Below, one piece after another: positions 8,067 to 14,990 of a stretch of 19,689 nt of DNA; the first letter of the stretch is position 1; each line of letters begins with the position of its first letter. The notes below the pieces were generated by a model. The model saw only the letters and a list, made by a program, of their open reading frames with translations, did no database searches and was not told the origin of the DNA. Position numbers and translations under genes: made by a program. Source of the stretch: WUQU01 sp038849025 (lineage in GTDB: Archaea > Thermoproteota > Bathyarchaeia > Bathyarchaeales > Bathycorpusculaceae); the NCBI GenBank assembly GCA_038849025.1, contig JAWCNE010000031.1, positions 1 through 19,689 of the forward strand, in the 5' to 3' direction.

Positions 8067-8105
8067 GTTCGGGGTTTCTAGAACTTTTAAAAGTCAATGT
8101 TCGGG
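8067..8105 (+). promoter_or_regulatory. Repeat and palindromes upstream of a surface-protein gene
   Basis: GTTCGGG occurs twice, at 8067-8073 and 8099-8105, 32 bases apart. Between the copies are two perfect palindromes, TTCTAGAA (8076-8083) and ACTTTTAAAAGT (8083-8094). They lie 60-100 bases upstream of the ATG at 8165. The arrangement resembles an operator/promoter cluster. The AT-rich palindrome could also serve as the TATA element, giving a leader of about 50 nucleotides. Confidence 0.3.
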
Positions 8106-8164
8106 TTTTTTGGAAACGATTTTCTTAATAAGCCGTTTAACAAGTTTATTTTCGGTGAAAAAAT

Positions 8165-9544
8165 ATGAAAATTGGGAAAAATTCAATATTGGCTTTGAGT
8201 TTGGCTTTTCTGTTGGCTTTACCAGCGTTCGTAGTCTTTGCCCCTGCAGTCAGCGCAGAAGAAAATTTTGAAAATATTCAAAATTTGCCAGTTAAGACTG
8301 AGCCCTTGTGGAACAATGTCTGGTATAAATTTGAAACTCCCTTAATCACTTTAATATTCCCAGCAAATGGGACCAAGCCCATGTTTCTCTGGTGGTATAC
8401 AAAAGAGAATAACACAATATACGTGGTGAAGTTCAAGGGAGTGATAGAGTACCTAACCTTCGACTTGCAATATTATGATAGGCGCTATCAAGCTGAGGAT
8501 GCAATAATGCAGCAAGTGATAAGAGAAAAATTCATTGAACCTAGAATTGGCCATCACACCAACCGCGAACAACTCAGAGAAGCAATCATGGCTAAGCTTA
8601 TAGGGTATTTGATCGGCCTTCACTCTGCATATCTGCCTTTCAGTGCTTGTAAATGGAGCTTGGAAGGCCCAGAACTCGTGGAAAAGAACGGCGTTTCTTA
8701 CTGGTCTTTTAACTTCACCTTAAAGAAAGTGCCCTTCTGGAAGCCTAGATTCGAATTCGCCGAAAACAATATCCAAATTAGATGCCGATTCTACAACACG
8801 ACAACAACAGAAACCATCGACGAAGATCACAGCTATACGGTGGCGGCGGGACAGTTAAAATTCGATTTTGTAGTAAGCAACTGGCAATGGAACATAGACC
8901 GAATCAAAGCTTTCGTTGACTGGCTAAACAGCAGCCCCTACATGCAATATCAAATTGAGATACCAACAAATAAAACGGGATTGGCTTTATGGATTAACAT
9001 GGCTTCAATAAAGCTTCAAGACTTGAATGCGGCACAAACCGAAGCCCAGAACCAGTATCAAGAGACTATAGAGACGGCGTCTCAAATGCAAGCTGCAACA
9101 ATAAATGACGAGTACTATCTAGTAAGCGAAAACAGAACCCAAAATGAGTATGAGAAACAGGTACAGGTGGCGAGCCGCTTTAGAAACCGCACACGAATAC
9201 AATATGCAAAGATGAATACTGAAGGAAACATTTCAGGCTTCTTGGAGTTTGTTCCATGGGCAAGGCTTCTAAACGAGACAGGAGGTACAGTGGGTTACGT
9301 GAATGTTACCGCTTCATATATTGCTGCTGGCGCCCATCTACGCTTGTTTATCTGCTATCCGTACTTTGGCAATTATACGTTGGAACATGATCCGACTATA
9401 GGATTAACATCGGCCGCAACGCTTCCAGAGCTGGTAACTCCAAAGCTGCTGATAGTTCTGATAGGAGCCACCGTAATCATTGTTGCTACCGTAGCTGCTG
9501 TGAAGCTGCTGAAAAAACCTGTTAACATGTTGACTGTTAAATAG
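8165..9544 (+). CDS. Anchored cell-surface protein of unknown function
   Basis: The 459-residue product has a classical signal peptide (1-31, ending VSA) and a C-terminal transmembrane helix (about 428-449) with a short basic tail, so about 395 residues face outward. That part is rich in Trp, Tyr and Phe and in N-glycosylation sequons (several NxT/NxS). Residues about 284-310 are Gln/Glu/Ala-rich (NAAQTEAQNQYQETIETASQ) and may form a coiled coil. I recognise no catalytic motif. The start is supported by GGTG at 8154-8157, seven bases before the ATG, and by the signal peptide. It is a single gene; upstream repeats (8067-8105) may control it, and a T-rich stretch follows it. It could be an S-layer-associated or envelope protein typical of uncultured archaea. 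Confidence 0.75.
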   Translation: MKIGKNSILALSLAFLLALPAFVVFAPAVSAEENFENIQNLPVKTEPLWNNVWYKFETPLITLIFPANGTKPMFLWWYTKENNTIYVVKFKGVIEYLTFDLQYYDRRYQAEDAIMQQVIREKFIEPRIGHHTNREQLREAIMAKLIGYLIGLHSAYLPFSACKWSLEGPELVEKNGVSYWSFNFTLKKVPFWKPRFEFAENNIQIRCRFYNTTTTETIDEDHSYTVAAGQLKFDFVVSNWQWNIDRIKAFVDWLNSSPYMQYQIEIPTNKTGLALWINMASIKLQDLNAAQTEAQNQYQETIETASQMQAATINDEYYLVSENRTQNEYEKQVQVASRFRNRTRIQYAKMNTEGNISGFLEFVPWARLLNETGGTVGYVNVTASYIAAGAHLRLFICYPYFGNYTLEHDPTIGLTSAATLPELVTPKLLIVLIGATVIIVATVAAVKLLKKPVNMLTVK

Positions 9545-9565
9545 CCTCGCCTACCCCATTTTCTT

Positions 9566-9590
9566 TTATTTTTAAATATATTTTGTTAGA
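9566..9590 (+). terminator. T-rich candidate terminator after the surface-protein gene
   Basis: TTTTATTTTTAAATATATTTTG follows the stop at 9544 by about 20 bases. Runs of T on the non-template strand are the usual archaeal termination signal. No hairpin is needed or seen. Confidence 0.4.
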
Positions 9591-9601
9591 AAGAGTAAAG
9601 A

Positions 9602-9609
9602 TTTATATT
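9602..9609 (+). promoter_or_regulatory. TATA box of the 40-residue ORF
   Basis: TTTATATT lies 34-41 bases before the ATG at 9643, at the right distance for a short leader starting near 9629-9632. A possible GGGA ribosome-site core at 9631-9634 lies at or just after that point. Confidence 0.45.
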
Positions 9610-9642
9610 GAGTATTGATATTTAATATTTGGGAATTAATAG

Positions 9643-9765
9643 ATGAAACTTAAAAATAACGATGACGAACTACGGTGGCAAGTTATAAAAGCCATGTTAG
9701 ACGAATTCCCAAAACTAAGAGCTAAAGTCAAAGCATACGTTGAAGAGCAAAAGTTGAAACAATAG
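9643..9765 (+). CDS. Small charged protein, 40 residues
   Basis: This ORF runs from ATG 9643 to TAG 9763-9765. The product begins MKLKNNDDELRWQVIKAM and continues with LDEFPKLRAKVKAYVEEQK. It is highly charged, has no membrane segment, and is likely largely helical. A TATA motif at 9602-9609 sits at promoter distance and GGGAATTAAT precedes the ATG. I do not recognise a family. It ends 27 bases from the end of a convergent winged-helix gene. Codon-like composition and its own promoter make it more than chance, but the length keeps confidence modest. It could be a small regulatory or adaptor protein. Confidence 0.5.
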   Translation: MKLKNNDDELRWQVIKAMLDEFPKLRAKVKAYVEEQKLKQ

Positions 9766-9792
9766 CTAAACTCCTTTATACCTCAGTTCAGT

Positions 9793-10146
9793 TCAATTTC
9801 TCCTAAGCAAGTGCGGTGGAGGAACCTTAATGTTGGTTTTAACATTTTCATTTTCTGTCTTGAGAAGATCAGTGATCTCTCGGTATTTTTGCAGAAAGTC
9901 TAGGCCTTTTTCCGTCGCCTTATAAAACTCCTTGCCATCCTTAATAAACATATCTAGAAAACGAATTTTCAACATGAATTTTAGATACTCGTTAAGTTGT
10001 GTGAAGCTTAAATTTGCCCTATACATTATTTGGGTTTTTAAGGCTCCATCTCCAGCTATTTCTAAAATTTCGGCGATTATGTATAGCTTATCTCGCCTTC
10101 TCTGTGAAAGACTCGAATACCAAATATCAGTTTCCAAAGTATTCAT
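9793..10146 (-). CDS. Archaeal winged-helix transcription regulator (HTH_45-like)
   Basis: The 117-residue protein fits the archaeal HTH_45 type. A helix with RRRDKLYIIAEILEI is followed by GALKTQIMYRANLSFTQLNE (the helix-turn-helix), YLKFMLKIRFLD, a wing with KDGKEFYKATEKG and a helix LDFLQKYREI. It should bind DNA as a dimer; target and signal are unknown. The ATG at 10146 has GAGG two bases upstream, rather close, so M39 is a less likely alternative. It is divergent from the metallophosphoesterase gene, with about 180 bp between. That space holds a 12-bp palindrome (10238-10249) and an imperfect GC hairpin (10176-10196), candidate autoregulatory sites. The C-terminal tail is basic (LLRRN). 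Confidence 0.85.
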   Translation of the reverse strand: MNTLETDIWYSSLSQRRRDKLYIIAEILEIAGDGALKTQIMYRANLSFTQLNEYLKFMLKIRFLDMFIKDGKEFYKATEKGLDFLQKYREITDLLKTENENVKTNIKVPPPHLLRRN

Positions 10147-10175
10147 TTCCTCAAATCATTCTCTAGAATATGAAA

Positions 10176-10196
10176 AAGGGGGTGTAACCCTCTTTA
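10176..10196. promoter_or_regulatory. Imperfect inverted repeat upstream of the winged-helix gene
   Basis: The plus strand reads AAAGGGGGTGTAACCCTCTTT: AAAGGGGG and CCCTCTTT pair with one mismatch around TGTAA. It lies 30-50 bases before the ATG of the divergent regulator and so in its leader or promoter. It could be an operator or an RNA hairpin. Confidence 0.35.
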
Positions 10197-10237
10197 AACA
10201 GTGTTTCCAGCATATAATTATTCCAGTTCTCGAAATA

Positions 10238-10249
10238 TTTTCTAGAAAA
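10238..10249. promoter_or_regulatory. 12-bp palindrome TTTTCTAGAAAA between divergent genes
   Basis: A perfect palindrome lies in the space shared by the winged-helix gene and the phosphoesterase gene. A related but imperfect CTAGAA motif occurs at about 10160-10170 (TTCTCTAGAATA). Two similar sites in one regulator's upstream region suggest an operator, by inference only. Confidence 0.35.
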
Positions 10250-10326
10250 ATCTTATAGATTATTATGAAACCCTTGGGAAGAATTTATTTCCTCAAAAAG
10301 AAATAATTTTGGAAAGGGTGATGGGA

Positions 10327-10827
10327 ATGCTTGTTGGTTTAATTTCAGACACTCATGATTTTCTACCAATGGTGGAGAAAGCAGTAGTGAGATTTAATGA
10401 AGAGGGGGTTGAGCTTGTGCTTCATGCAGGAGATTACGTGGCGCCCTTTGTGATTCCAAGGTTTAAGGAGTTGAAGGCAAAACTCATAGGGGTTTTTGGC
10501 AATAATGATGGCGACCGTGAACTTTTAAGAAAAAGATTCGGTGAATATAAAGGAATGGAAATTCGTGGAAACTTTGCAGAAGTGAGTGTGGAAAATATCA
10601 AAATTGCACTTTTGCATGGAACCGAAGAGGAGTTGTTAAAGGCTTTGATTGACGGTCAAAACTTCGATATTCTGGTTCACGGACATACTCATAATGCTGA
10701 AGTTTACAGGAAAGGCAAAACATTAGTTGTGAATCCAGGAGAGGCTTGTGGATATTTGACTGGAAAATCGACAATCGCGCTTCTAGATACGGAAAAATTG
10801 GAAGCAAAAATATTCGAGCTTAAGTGA
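10327..10827 (+). CDS. YfcE/MJ0936-type metallophosphoesterase
   Basis: The predicted protein (166 residues) has all motifs of the small calcineurin-like phosphodiesterases: ISDTHD (metal-binding D and H), HAGDYV, GNNDGD, LLHGT and VHGHTHN, with VNPGE near the end. Members such as MJ0936 hydrolyse artificial phosphodiesters with Ni or Mn; the physiological substrate is unknown. I chose ATG 10327 because MLVGLISDTH is the canonical N-terminus and GGTGAT (10317-10322) is a good Shine-Dalgarno four bases upstream. ATG 10321 or TTG 10309 would add only a few residues. A TATTT-type promoter element may lie near 10284-10290. It is monocistronic, and moaA converges from the right. Confidence 0.93.
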   Translation: MLVGLISDTHDFLPMVEKAVVRFNEEGVELVLHAGDYVAPFVIPRFKELKAKLIGVFGNNDGDRELLRKRFGEYKGMEIRGNFAEVSVENIKIALLHGTEEELLKALIDGQNFDILVHGHTHNAEVYRKGKTLVVNPGEACGYLTGKSTIALLDTEKLEAKIFELK

Positions 10828-10919
10828 ACTAAGAAACAATACTAAAAACAAAATCTCCGAACCTCCCTTTAGGAGAAGTAAGCATACTAGTTTAATCTGG
10901 AAACGAAAATTTTCTACTT

Positions 10920-11861
10920 TCAAGCAAAGTTTAAGGTTTTGCTGTATGGTTGCCTCCTTTGATTCGCCAACTTAAAAAGCTCTATTAACTCTTCATCTTT
11001 TGCCCCACTTCGAATAAGCGACAAAAAGTCCACGGTATTATCATTTCTCATTAGGCACGGCTTAAATTTTCCATCGCTGGTAATTCGTAGCCGTGTGCAG
11101 TGCATACAAAAGTCCGTGTTTTCAATGGGGTGGACAATCTCAACTTTGACGCTTGGCAAATGGTATACGCGGCGGTTTTGCATATACCTCCTGGTTTCAA
11201 CTTTCAGAGCCTTTTGCTTCAGCATTTCTTCATATTCGTCTAAAGGCTTATGATAAGTGGAGTAGTATTCGGCGCTTATGTTAACTGGCTCAAGTTCAAT
11301 AAGCTGAAGAATCGCCCCGGTTTCTCTGGCGAAATCAATCATCTGAGGAACTTGATGATCGTTTACGCCTTTCAAAAGGAGCATGTTAAGCTTTACAGGG
11401 TTTAGACCAGCCTCAACGGCGGCCTTCACACCTTTCAACACGTCTTCCAGTTTGCCGCCGGTCAATTTACAGTAGGTCTCCCCATCTATTGTTGGCAGAC
11501 TAATGTTCACACGTTTCAAACCGTTGGCACGTAATTCTTTGGCGAGGGGAGCTAGAAGAGTTCCGTTAGTGGTCATGGAAAGCTCTTCTAATCCCGGTAT
11601 GCTTGCAACGCCTTTAACGATCTCTAAAATATCTTTCCTTAGGAGGGGTTCTCCGCCTGTAAGTTTAACCCTTGAAATGCCTAAGCCTACTGCGATTTTG
11701 ACGATGCGGACAATTTCTTCGCAAGTCATTTCCTGTGCATGGGTTTCAATGTTTTTGTCTTCACCCTCTCCATGACAGTAGCTACAATGCAAGTTGCAAG
11801 GCTTGGTGAGGGCTATACGTAAGTTTAAAAGCGGGCGTCCGTAAAGGTCTGTGAGCGCCAT
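10920..11861 (-). CDS. moaA: MoaA, GTP 3',8-cyclase (radical SAM, molybdenum cofactor step 1)
   Basis: The enzyme converts GTP to 3',8-cyclo-7,8-dihydro-GTP, the first step of molybdopterin synthesis, using two [4Fe-4S] clusters. The SAM cluster motif CNLHCSYC is at residues 22-29, followed by KLTGGEPLLRKD. The C-terminal cluster ligands C252, C255 and C269 show the MoaA spacing (CxxC, then 13 residues, then C), and RLRITSDGKFKPCL lies around it. Length (313) is normal for archaea. The last residues are KTLNFA: the C-terminal Gly-Gly that is important in bacterial and human MoaA is absent. It is the last gene of moaC-moaB-moaA, starting two bases after the moaB stop, so translation is likely coupled. 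Confidence 0.96.
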   Translation of the reverse strand: MALTDLYGRPLLNLRIALTKPCNLHCSYCHGEGEDKNIETHAQEMTCEEIVRIVKIAVGLGISRVKLTGGEPLLRKDILEIVKGVASIPGLEELSMTTNGTLLAPLAKELRANGLKRVNISLPTIDGETYCKLTGGKLEDVLKGVKAAVEAGLNPVKLNMLLLKGVNDHQVPQMIDFARETGAILQLIELEPVNISAEYYSTYHKPLDEYEEMLKQKALKVETRRYMQNRRVYHLPSVKVEIVHPIENTDFCMHCTRLRITSDGKFKPCLMRNDNTVDFLSLIRSGAKDEELIELFKLANQRRQPYSKTLNFA

Positions 11862-11863
11862 CG

Positions 11864-12394
11864 TTATTCCCGCGCGTGCTTAACGATATGTGCCGCTTCC
11901 GGCAATATAAGCTTTTCAAAACAAATCCTAACAGCGTCCATGGAACCTGGGATACAGAAGAAAACTTTGCCTTTGGCTACGCCTGCAACTGCCCTTGACA
12001 AAACAGCAGCAGATCCAATAGTTTCAAAGCTTAAAAGCCTGAAAATTTCTCCGAATCCTGGAAGAATCTTTTCCATGAAAGGCGAAACGGTTTCTATGGT
12101 AACGTCTGAGGGCGCTATTCCTGTGCCGCCGCAGAAAACAACAGCATCCACATCAGAGGACTCTAACGCATATTTTACGCCTTCTTCAATCAAGGCCTTA
12201 TCGTCTGGAATAAGCTTACGAAATGAGACCGTATGCCCAGAATCCTTTATCATCTTCTCCATTAAATCGCCAGACTCGTCTGTAAGCTTCTCGCCTTTCT
12301 TCAACAGATTATAGCGGGACGTGCTGCATACGAAAATGCCGAACCTTAGCTTTTTAGGGGCTTCCGCCTTGTGCCTTTTAGAGCTTTCGCTCAT
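11864..12394 (-). CDS. moaB: MoaB/MogA-type molybdopterin adenylyltransferase
   Basis: Molybdopterin adenylyltransferase activates molybdopterin with ATP before metal insertion. In archaea MoaB does this in place of MogA. The MPT-binding core is complete: CGGTGIAPSDVTIE (88-101), LPGFGEIFR (111-119) and FCIPGSMDA (146-154). N-terminal basic residues before LRFGIFVCSTSRY are a common archaeal extension. It is the middle gene of moaC-moaB-moaA, with two bases between the moaC stop and its ATG and two more before moaA. Length of 176 is usual. Confidence 0.95.
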   Translation of the reverse strand: MSESSKRHKAEAPKKLRFGIFVCSTSRYNLLKKGEKLTDESGDLMEKMIKDSGHTVSFRKLIPDDKALIEEGVKYALESSDVDAVVFCGGTGIAPSDVTIETVSPFMEKILPGFGEIFRLLSFETIGSAAVLSRAVAGVAKGKVFFCIPGSMDAVRICFEKLILPEAAHIVKHARE

Positions 12395-12396
12395 TT

Positions 12397-12837
12397 CTAA
12401 AGCCTTTCCTTCACCTTTTTCACAACACGAATATCTTGGATAAGCGTAGAGGGGTATTGTCCCTCCGCATCCTTCTCATACTGTTTAACCATGTCCCAAA
12501 TTGTTAGAAGGCTGACGGCAGTTGCTACAAGGGCTTCCATTTCAACACCCGTTCGGGCTTCAGTTTTAACAGTTGAGGAAACCTGAACCGTCGACTCGTC
12601 TAGGATTTCTATTTCCACCTTCACATTTGTTAAGGGCAAGGGATGGCAAAATGGGATTAGGGTGCTTGTTCCTTTGGCAGCTAAAACCCCTGCAACCTTA
12701 GCAGTGTACAATGGGTCTCCTTTCTCCACCTTTCCACTTTTTATCAAGCCTATGGTTTCAGGTTTAAGTTTAATCTTGCCAGTGGCAGTGGCTTCCCGAA
12801 ATACTTGTGGTTTTCCAGTTATGTCAACCATAGCCAT
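12397..12837 (-). CDS. moaC: MoaC, cyclic pyranopterin monophosphate synthase
   Basis: MoaC converts the MoaA product to cyclic pyranopterin monophosphate. Signature segments are intact: MVDITGKP at the start, IPFCHPLPLT (61-70), RTGVEMEALVA and TIWDMVKQYEKD, with the conserved Lys and Asp, near the end. Length of 146 is usual. It is the first gene of the moaCBA set. GAGAGGCG upstream may serve as ribosome site. The 90-bp space before it contains AT-rich, TATA-like sequence on its strand (about 12912-12899), so it may have its own promoter or be read from the regulator gene upstream. Confidence 0.96.
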   Translation of the reverse strand: MAMVDITGKPQVFREATATGKIKLKPETIGLIKSGKVEKGDPLYTAKVAGVLAAKGTSTLIPFCHPLPLTNVKVEIEILDESTVQVSSTVKTEARTGVEMEALVATAVSLLTIWDMVKQYEKDAEGQYPSTLIQDIRVVKKVKERL

Positions 12838-12927
12838 GCCGAACGCCTCTCGCCCCTTTTAAGGTTAAGAGATGAAGACTGGTTAATTTAACGTCCAGTT
12901 CTATTTAATAATTCTGAAAGCAAAAAC

Positions 12928-13200
12928 CTAATGTCTTTCAACGTTTTCCCATTCTTCGATAAAATTTTTCAAAGCCTTAGCCCTTTCAGAACTCTCATTA
13001 AACCTGTAAATGCGAATCCTGCCAAAGGTTTTATGCTGAAGAATTCCTTCATTCTCCAAAATTTCAAGATGCGCTACTGTGGTTTTGTGGTTCGCGCCAA
13101 TTCTTCGGGCAATCTCAGAAACATTAAGCTCGCCTATTTGGAGTAGAATTTTTAGGATTTTTAAACGTACTTTGCTCCCCAAAACTTTTTCTATTTGCAT
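12928..13200 (-). CDS. ArsR-family winged-helix regulator
   Basis: The 90-residue protein has the compact ArsR layout: SKVRLKILKILL, ELNVSEIARRIGANHKTTVA (helix-turn-helix), HLEILENEGILQ and a wing HKTFGRIRIYRF, then a C-terminal dimer helix. No Cys-based metal site is visible, so it is probably not a classical metal sensor. It lies in the same direction as, and directly upstream of, moaC (90 bp) and downstream of the HIT-like gene (34 bp). It may regulate moaCBA or the whole series. The ATG at 13200 lacks a clear ribosome site. Confidence 0.88.
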   Translation of the reverse strand: MQIEKVLGSKVRLKILKILLQIGELNVSEIARRIGANHKTTVAHLEILENEGILQHKTFGRIRIYRFNESSERAKALKNFIEEWENVERH

Positions 13201-13234
13201 ACTGCAATAAAATCAGCCGCATAATCATTTAAGT

Positions 13235-13603
13235 TTAATCGATGAATACGTTGTCAACTACTTTTATCCATTTTGTGGACAAGATCTGGTCGAAGTCTTC
13301 GCTTTTCGGGTCAAGGTCTGAGGCGACAAGATGCCAATGGTCGTTTATTGTGGCAAAGGTTGAGTCTAAAATGACGAATTTTGGGGTGTAGTCGAAGACT
13401 TCTCTTCCTATTTTTGATAGTATGTTTAAGGCGTGTTCATACTCTTTTTGCGGTATGGTATGCTGGTGCCTTTTATAGACTATCATGATTCGTTCCCTGT
13501 GTCCCTTCAGTTTTTTGGTTCTTAAAACAATGAAAGAAGCGTCTTCATAGAAGATTTTCTCCTTCTGGAAATCCAAAGCACATAAAGGGCAGTTTGCACT
13601 CAT
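13235..13603 (-). CDS. HIT-like protein with N-terminal CxxC
   Basis: The 122-residue product starts MSANCPLCALDFQKEKIFYE, like HIT proteins that carry a zinc-binding CxxC. It continues with FIVLRTKKLKGHRERIMIVYKRHQ and ends its core with INDHWHLVASDLDP. The last segment aligns to the HIT motif H-x-H-x-H: the second and third His are present (DHWHL), while the first is Asn. If the fold is right, the central nucleophile His is kept. HIT enzymes hydrolyse or transfer nucleoside phosphates. The assignment is tentative, since the protein is short and the motif degenerate. AGGAG lies nine bases before ATG 13603. It sits between orc1 (51 bp upstream) and the ArsR-type gene. Confidence 0.6.
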   Translation of the reverse strand: MSANCPLCALDFQKEKIFYEDASFIVLRTKKLKGHRERIMIVYKRHQHTIPQKEYEHALNILSKIGREVFDYTPKFVILDSTFATINDHWHLVASDLDPKSEDFDQILSTKWIKVVDNVFID

Positions 13604-13654
13604 ATGGATGTCTCCTGGCTTAGCGCTCCAATTAATTGGGAATAAAAGAAGTCT

Positions 13655-14872
13655 TTATTTATATGTAATTTTTTCACGGTTTTCTTTTTCCAGAAGCGCC
13701 ATTAACTCCTTTTCAAGTTCCTGTGTTGGAATTCCTGGAAGAGAAATAAGTGTTGATCTTCCACGCTGCCCCGCCGTTGAAACACCCTTTTTAATTATGC
13801 CCAGAGCTGAAAGCGTCTGCAAGTACTTCCACAACTGTGTATGAGTATAGGGCTGCACGCCGAATTCTTCACATAAAATAGCATATGCCTGTTCAACTTC
13901 CGCCAGCGAAGCGTAAGCCCTATCGTTTTCTTTGAAGAATCTAGCAATCGCCAACAAAAACAATTTTTCATGTAAGCTTAAGCCGGCTAAATCGCTTTTC
14001 CTTGCAACAGCATATATGCTTGAAACAGCCTTTCGGACACAATCGGGAATAACCGCGCCAAAGTTTTCTGCATCCGCGTATTTTCCAGCTCTCCAGAGAA
14101 GCTCTATGGCGAAGCGGGCGTTTCCGCCCTCTGAATGGGCTAGTTCGGCTATGAGGTTTATAGTGTCTTCAGGAACCGTGAAAGGTTTAAAGGCAAGTTG
14201 AACCCTGTCGCTGATAATGTCTGCAAGCTGTTCTTGAGTATACCTTTCTAGGTGAATAACGTTGGATTGCAGCGTGCTTCTTGTACTGGCGTCTAGGCTT
14301 TCAATAGTTTTTAGGTTTTTTAAAACGCATATTAGCGAAATTCTTTGGAGTTTATCTAGTCTTGCTTCTTGTAAGCGGGTAAACTTGTAAACGGCTTCAG
14401 AGCCTTCCCTTTCTATGAGGCTTTCAAACTCGTCTAAGGTCAGAATAACGTAAACATTTTGCTCGTCTAAAACTTGTAGAAGAATTTGTAAAAGCTCTTC
14501 AGCGGAGAAGCCGCGTTTAGGAAAGTTTGGATAGAAAAAAGATACTGCATGGTATAAAATTAGAAAGAGGCTTCCGCGGTATTGGCGGCAATTAACGTGA
14601 ATATATCGAAGATTTATTCCTCTCTGTCTAGCTTCTTCTGTAATGTTCCCCCCAAACCGTTGAGCAAGCGCCGTTTTCCCGGTGCCCACATCCCCAACTA
14701 AAAGGACTCTTTGAGCCATTTTTCCAGGAGTTTGAACCGTGAAACTGAAAAACTCTGCAAGCAGCCGCATCTCTTTTTCTCTGTGTAAGAGCCTATGGGG
14801 TACATAGTTTATGTCAAGTTTGGTTTCGTCTCTAAACACGCTTTGGGGGGATGGCACTTGGCTGAACCTCAA
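13655..14872 (-). CDS. Orc1/Cdc6-family replication initiator (AAA+ ATPase)
   Basis: The 405-residue protein has the archaeal Orc1/Cdc6 layout. The N-terminal strand-helix HRLLHREKEM is followed by Walker A GDVGTGKT (60-67), Walker B LTLDEFE (144-150), the sensor-2 segment GGNARFAIELL (249-259) and a C-terminal winged helix (about 300-405) with a basic, Gly-containing wing (GQRGRSTLI). It should bind origin repeats and recruit MCM, or act as a regulator. The start is a TTG (14872) without a good ribosome site; GTG at codon 6 is possible. Divergent with the arginine decarboxylase gene, with 118 bp of AT-rich sequence between. I saw no clear origin-recognition box there. Confidence 0.93.
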   Translation of the reverse strand: MRFSQVPSPQSVFRDETKLDINYVPHRLLHREKEMRLLAEFFSFTVQTPGKMAQRVLLVGDVGTGKTALAQRFGGNITEEARQRGINLRYIHVNCRQYRGSLFLILYHAVSFFYPNFPKRGFSAEELLQILLQVLDEQNVYVILTLDEFESLIEREGSEAVYKFTRLQEARLDKLQRISLICVLKNLKTIESLDASTRSTLQSNVIHLERYTQEQLADIISDRVQLAFKPFTVPEDTINLIAELAHSEGGNARFAIELLWRAGKYADAENFGAVIPDCVRKAVSSIYAVARKSDLAGLSLHEKLFLLAIARFFKENDRAYASLAEVEQAYAILCEEFGVQPYTHTQLWKYLQTLSALGIIKKGVSTAGQRGRSTLISLPGIPTQELEKELMALLEKENREKITYK

Positions 14873-14956
14873 AGAAATATTGCTGGGACTTCTGTTATGT
14901 TTTTCCCTTTCTAAACTGCAGAAGCGTAATCTTCATATAACCCAATAAAAACACAA

Positions 14957-14964
14957 AATTAATA
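14957..14964 (+). promoter_or_regulatory. Candidate TATA box of the arginine decarboxylase gene
   Basis: AATTAATA-type sequence is centred about 30 bases before the ATG at 14991. Transcription would then begin at or next to the start codon, consistent with a leaderless mRNA and with the lack of a Shine-Dalgarno. A second AT element, CATATAA at 14934-14940, is an alternative. Confidence 0.4.
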
Positions 14965-14990
14965 AGCATCACATCGCAACTTACTTCGAA

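Noticed and set aside
10598..10807. Minus-strand ORF inside the metallophosphoesterase gene
   Set aside because: Shadow of a gene with complete catalytic motifs.
10863..10875. Hairpin CTCC-CTTTA-GGAG between phosphoesterase and moaA as a terminator
   Set aside because: The stem is four base pairs and not followed by a T-run on either strand.
12881..12892. GGTTAATTTAAC upstream of moaC as an operator
   Set aside because: An imperfect palindrome of simple AT composition, expected often by chance.
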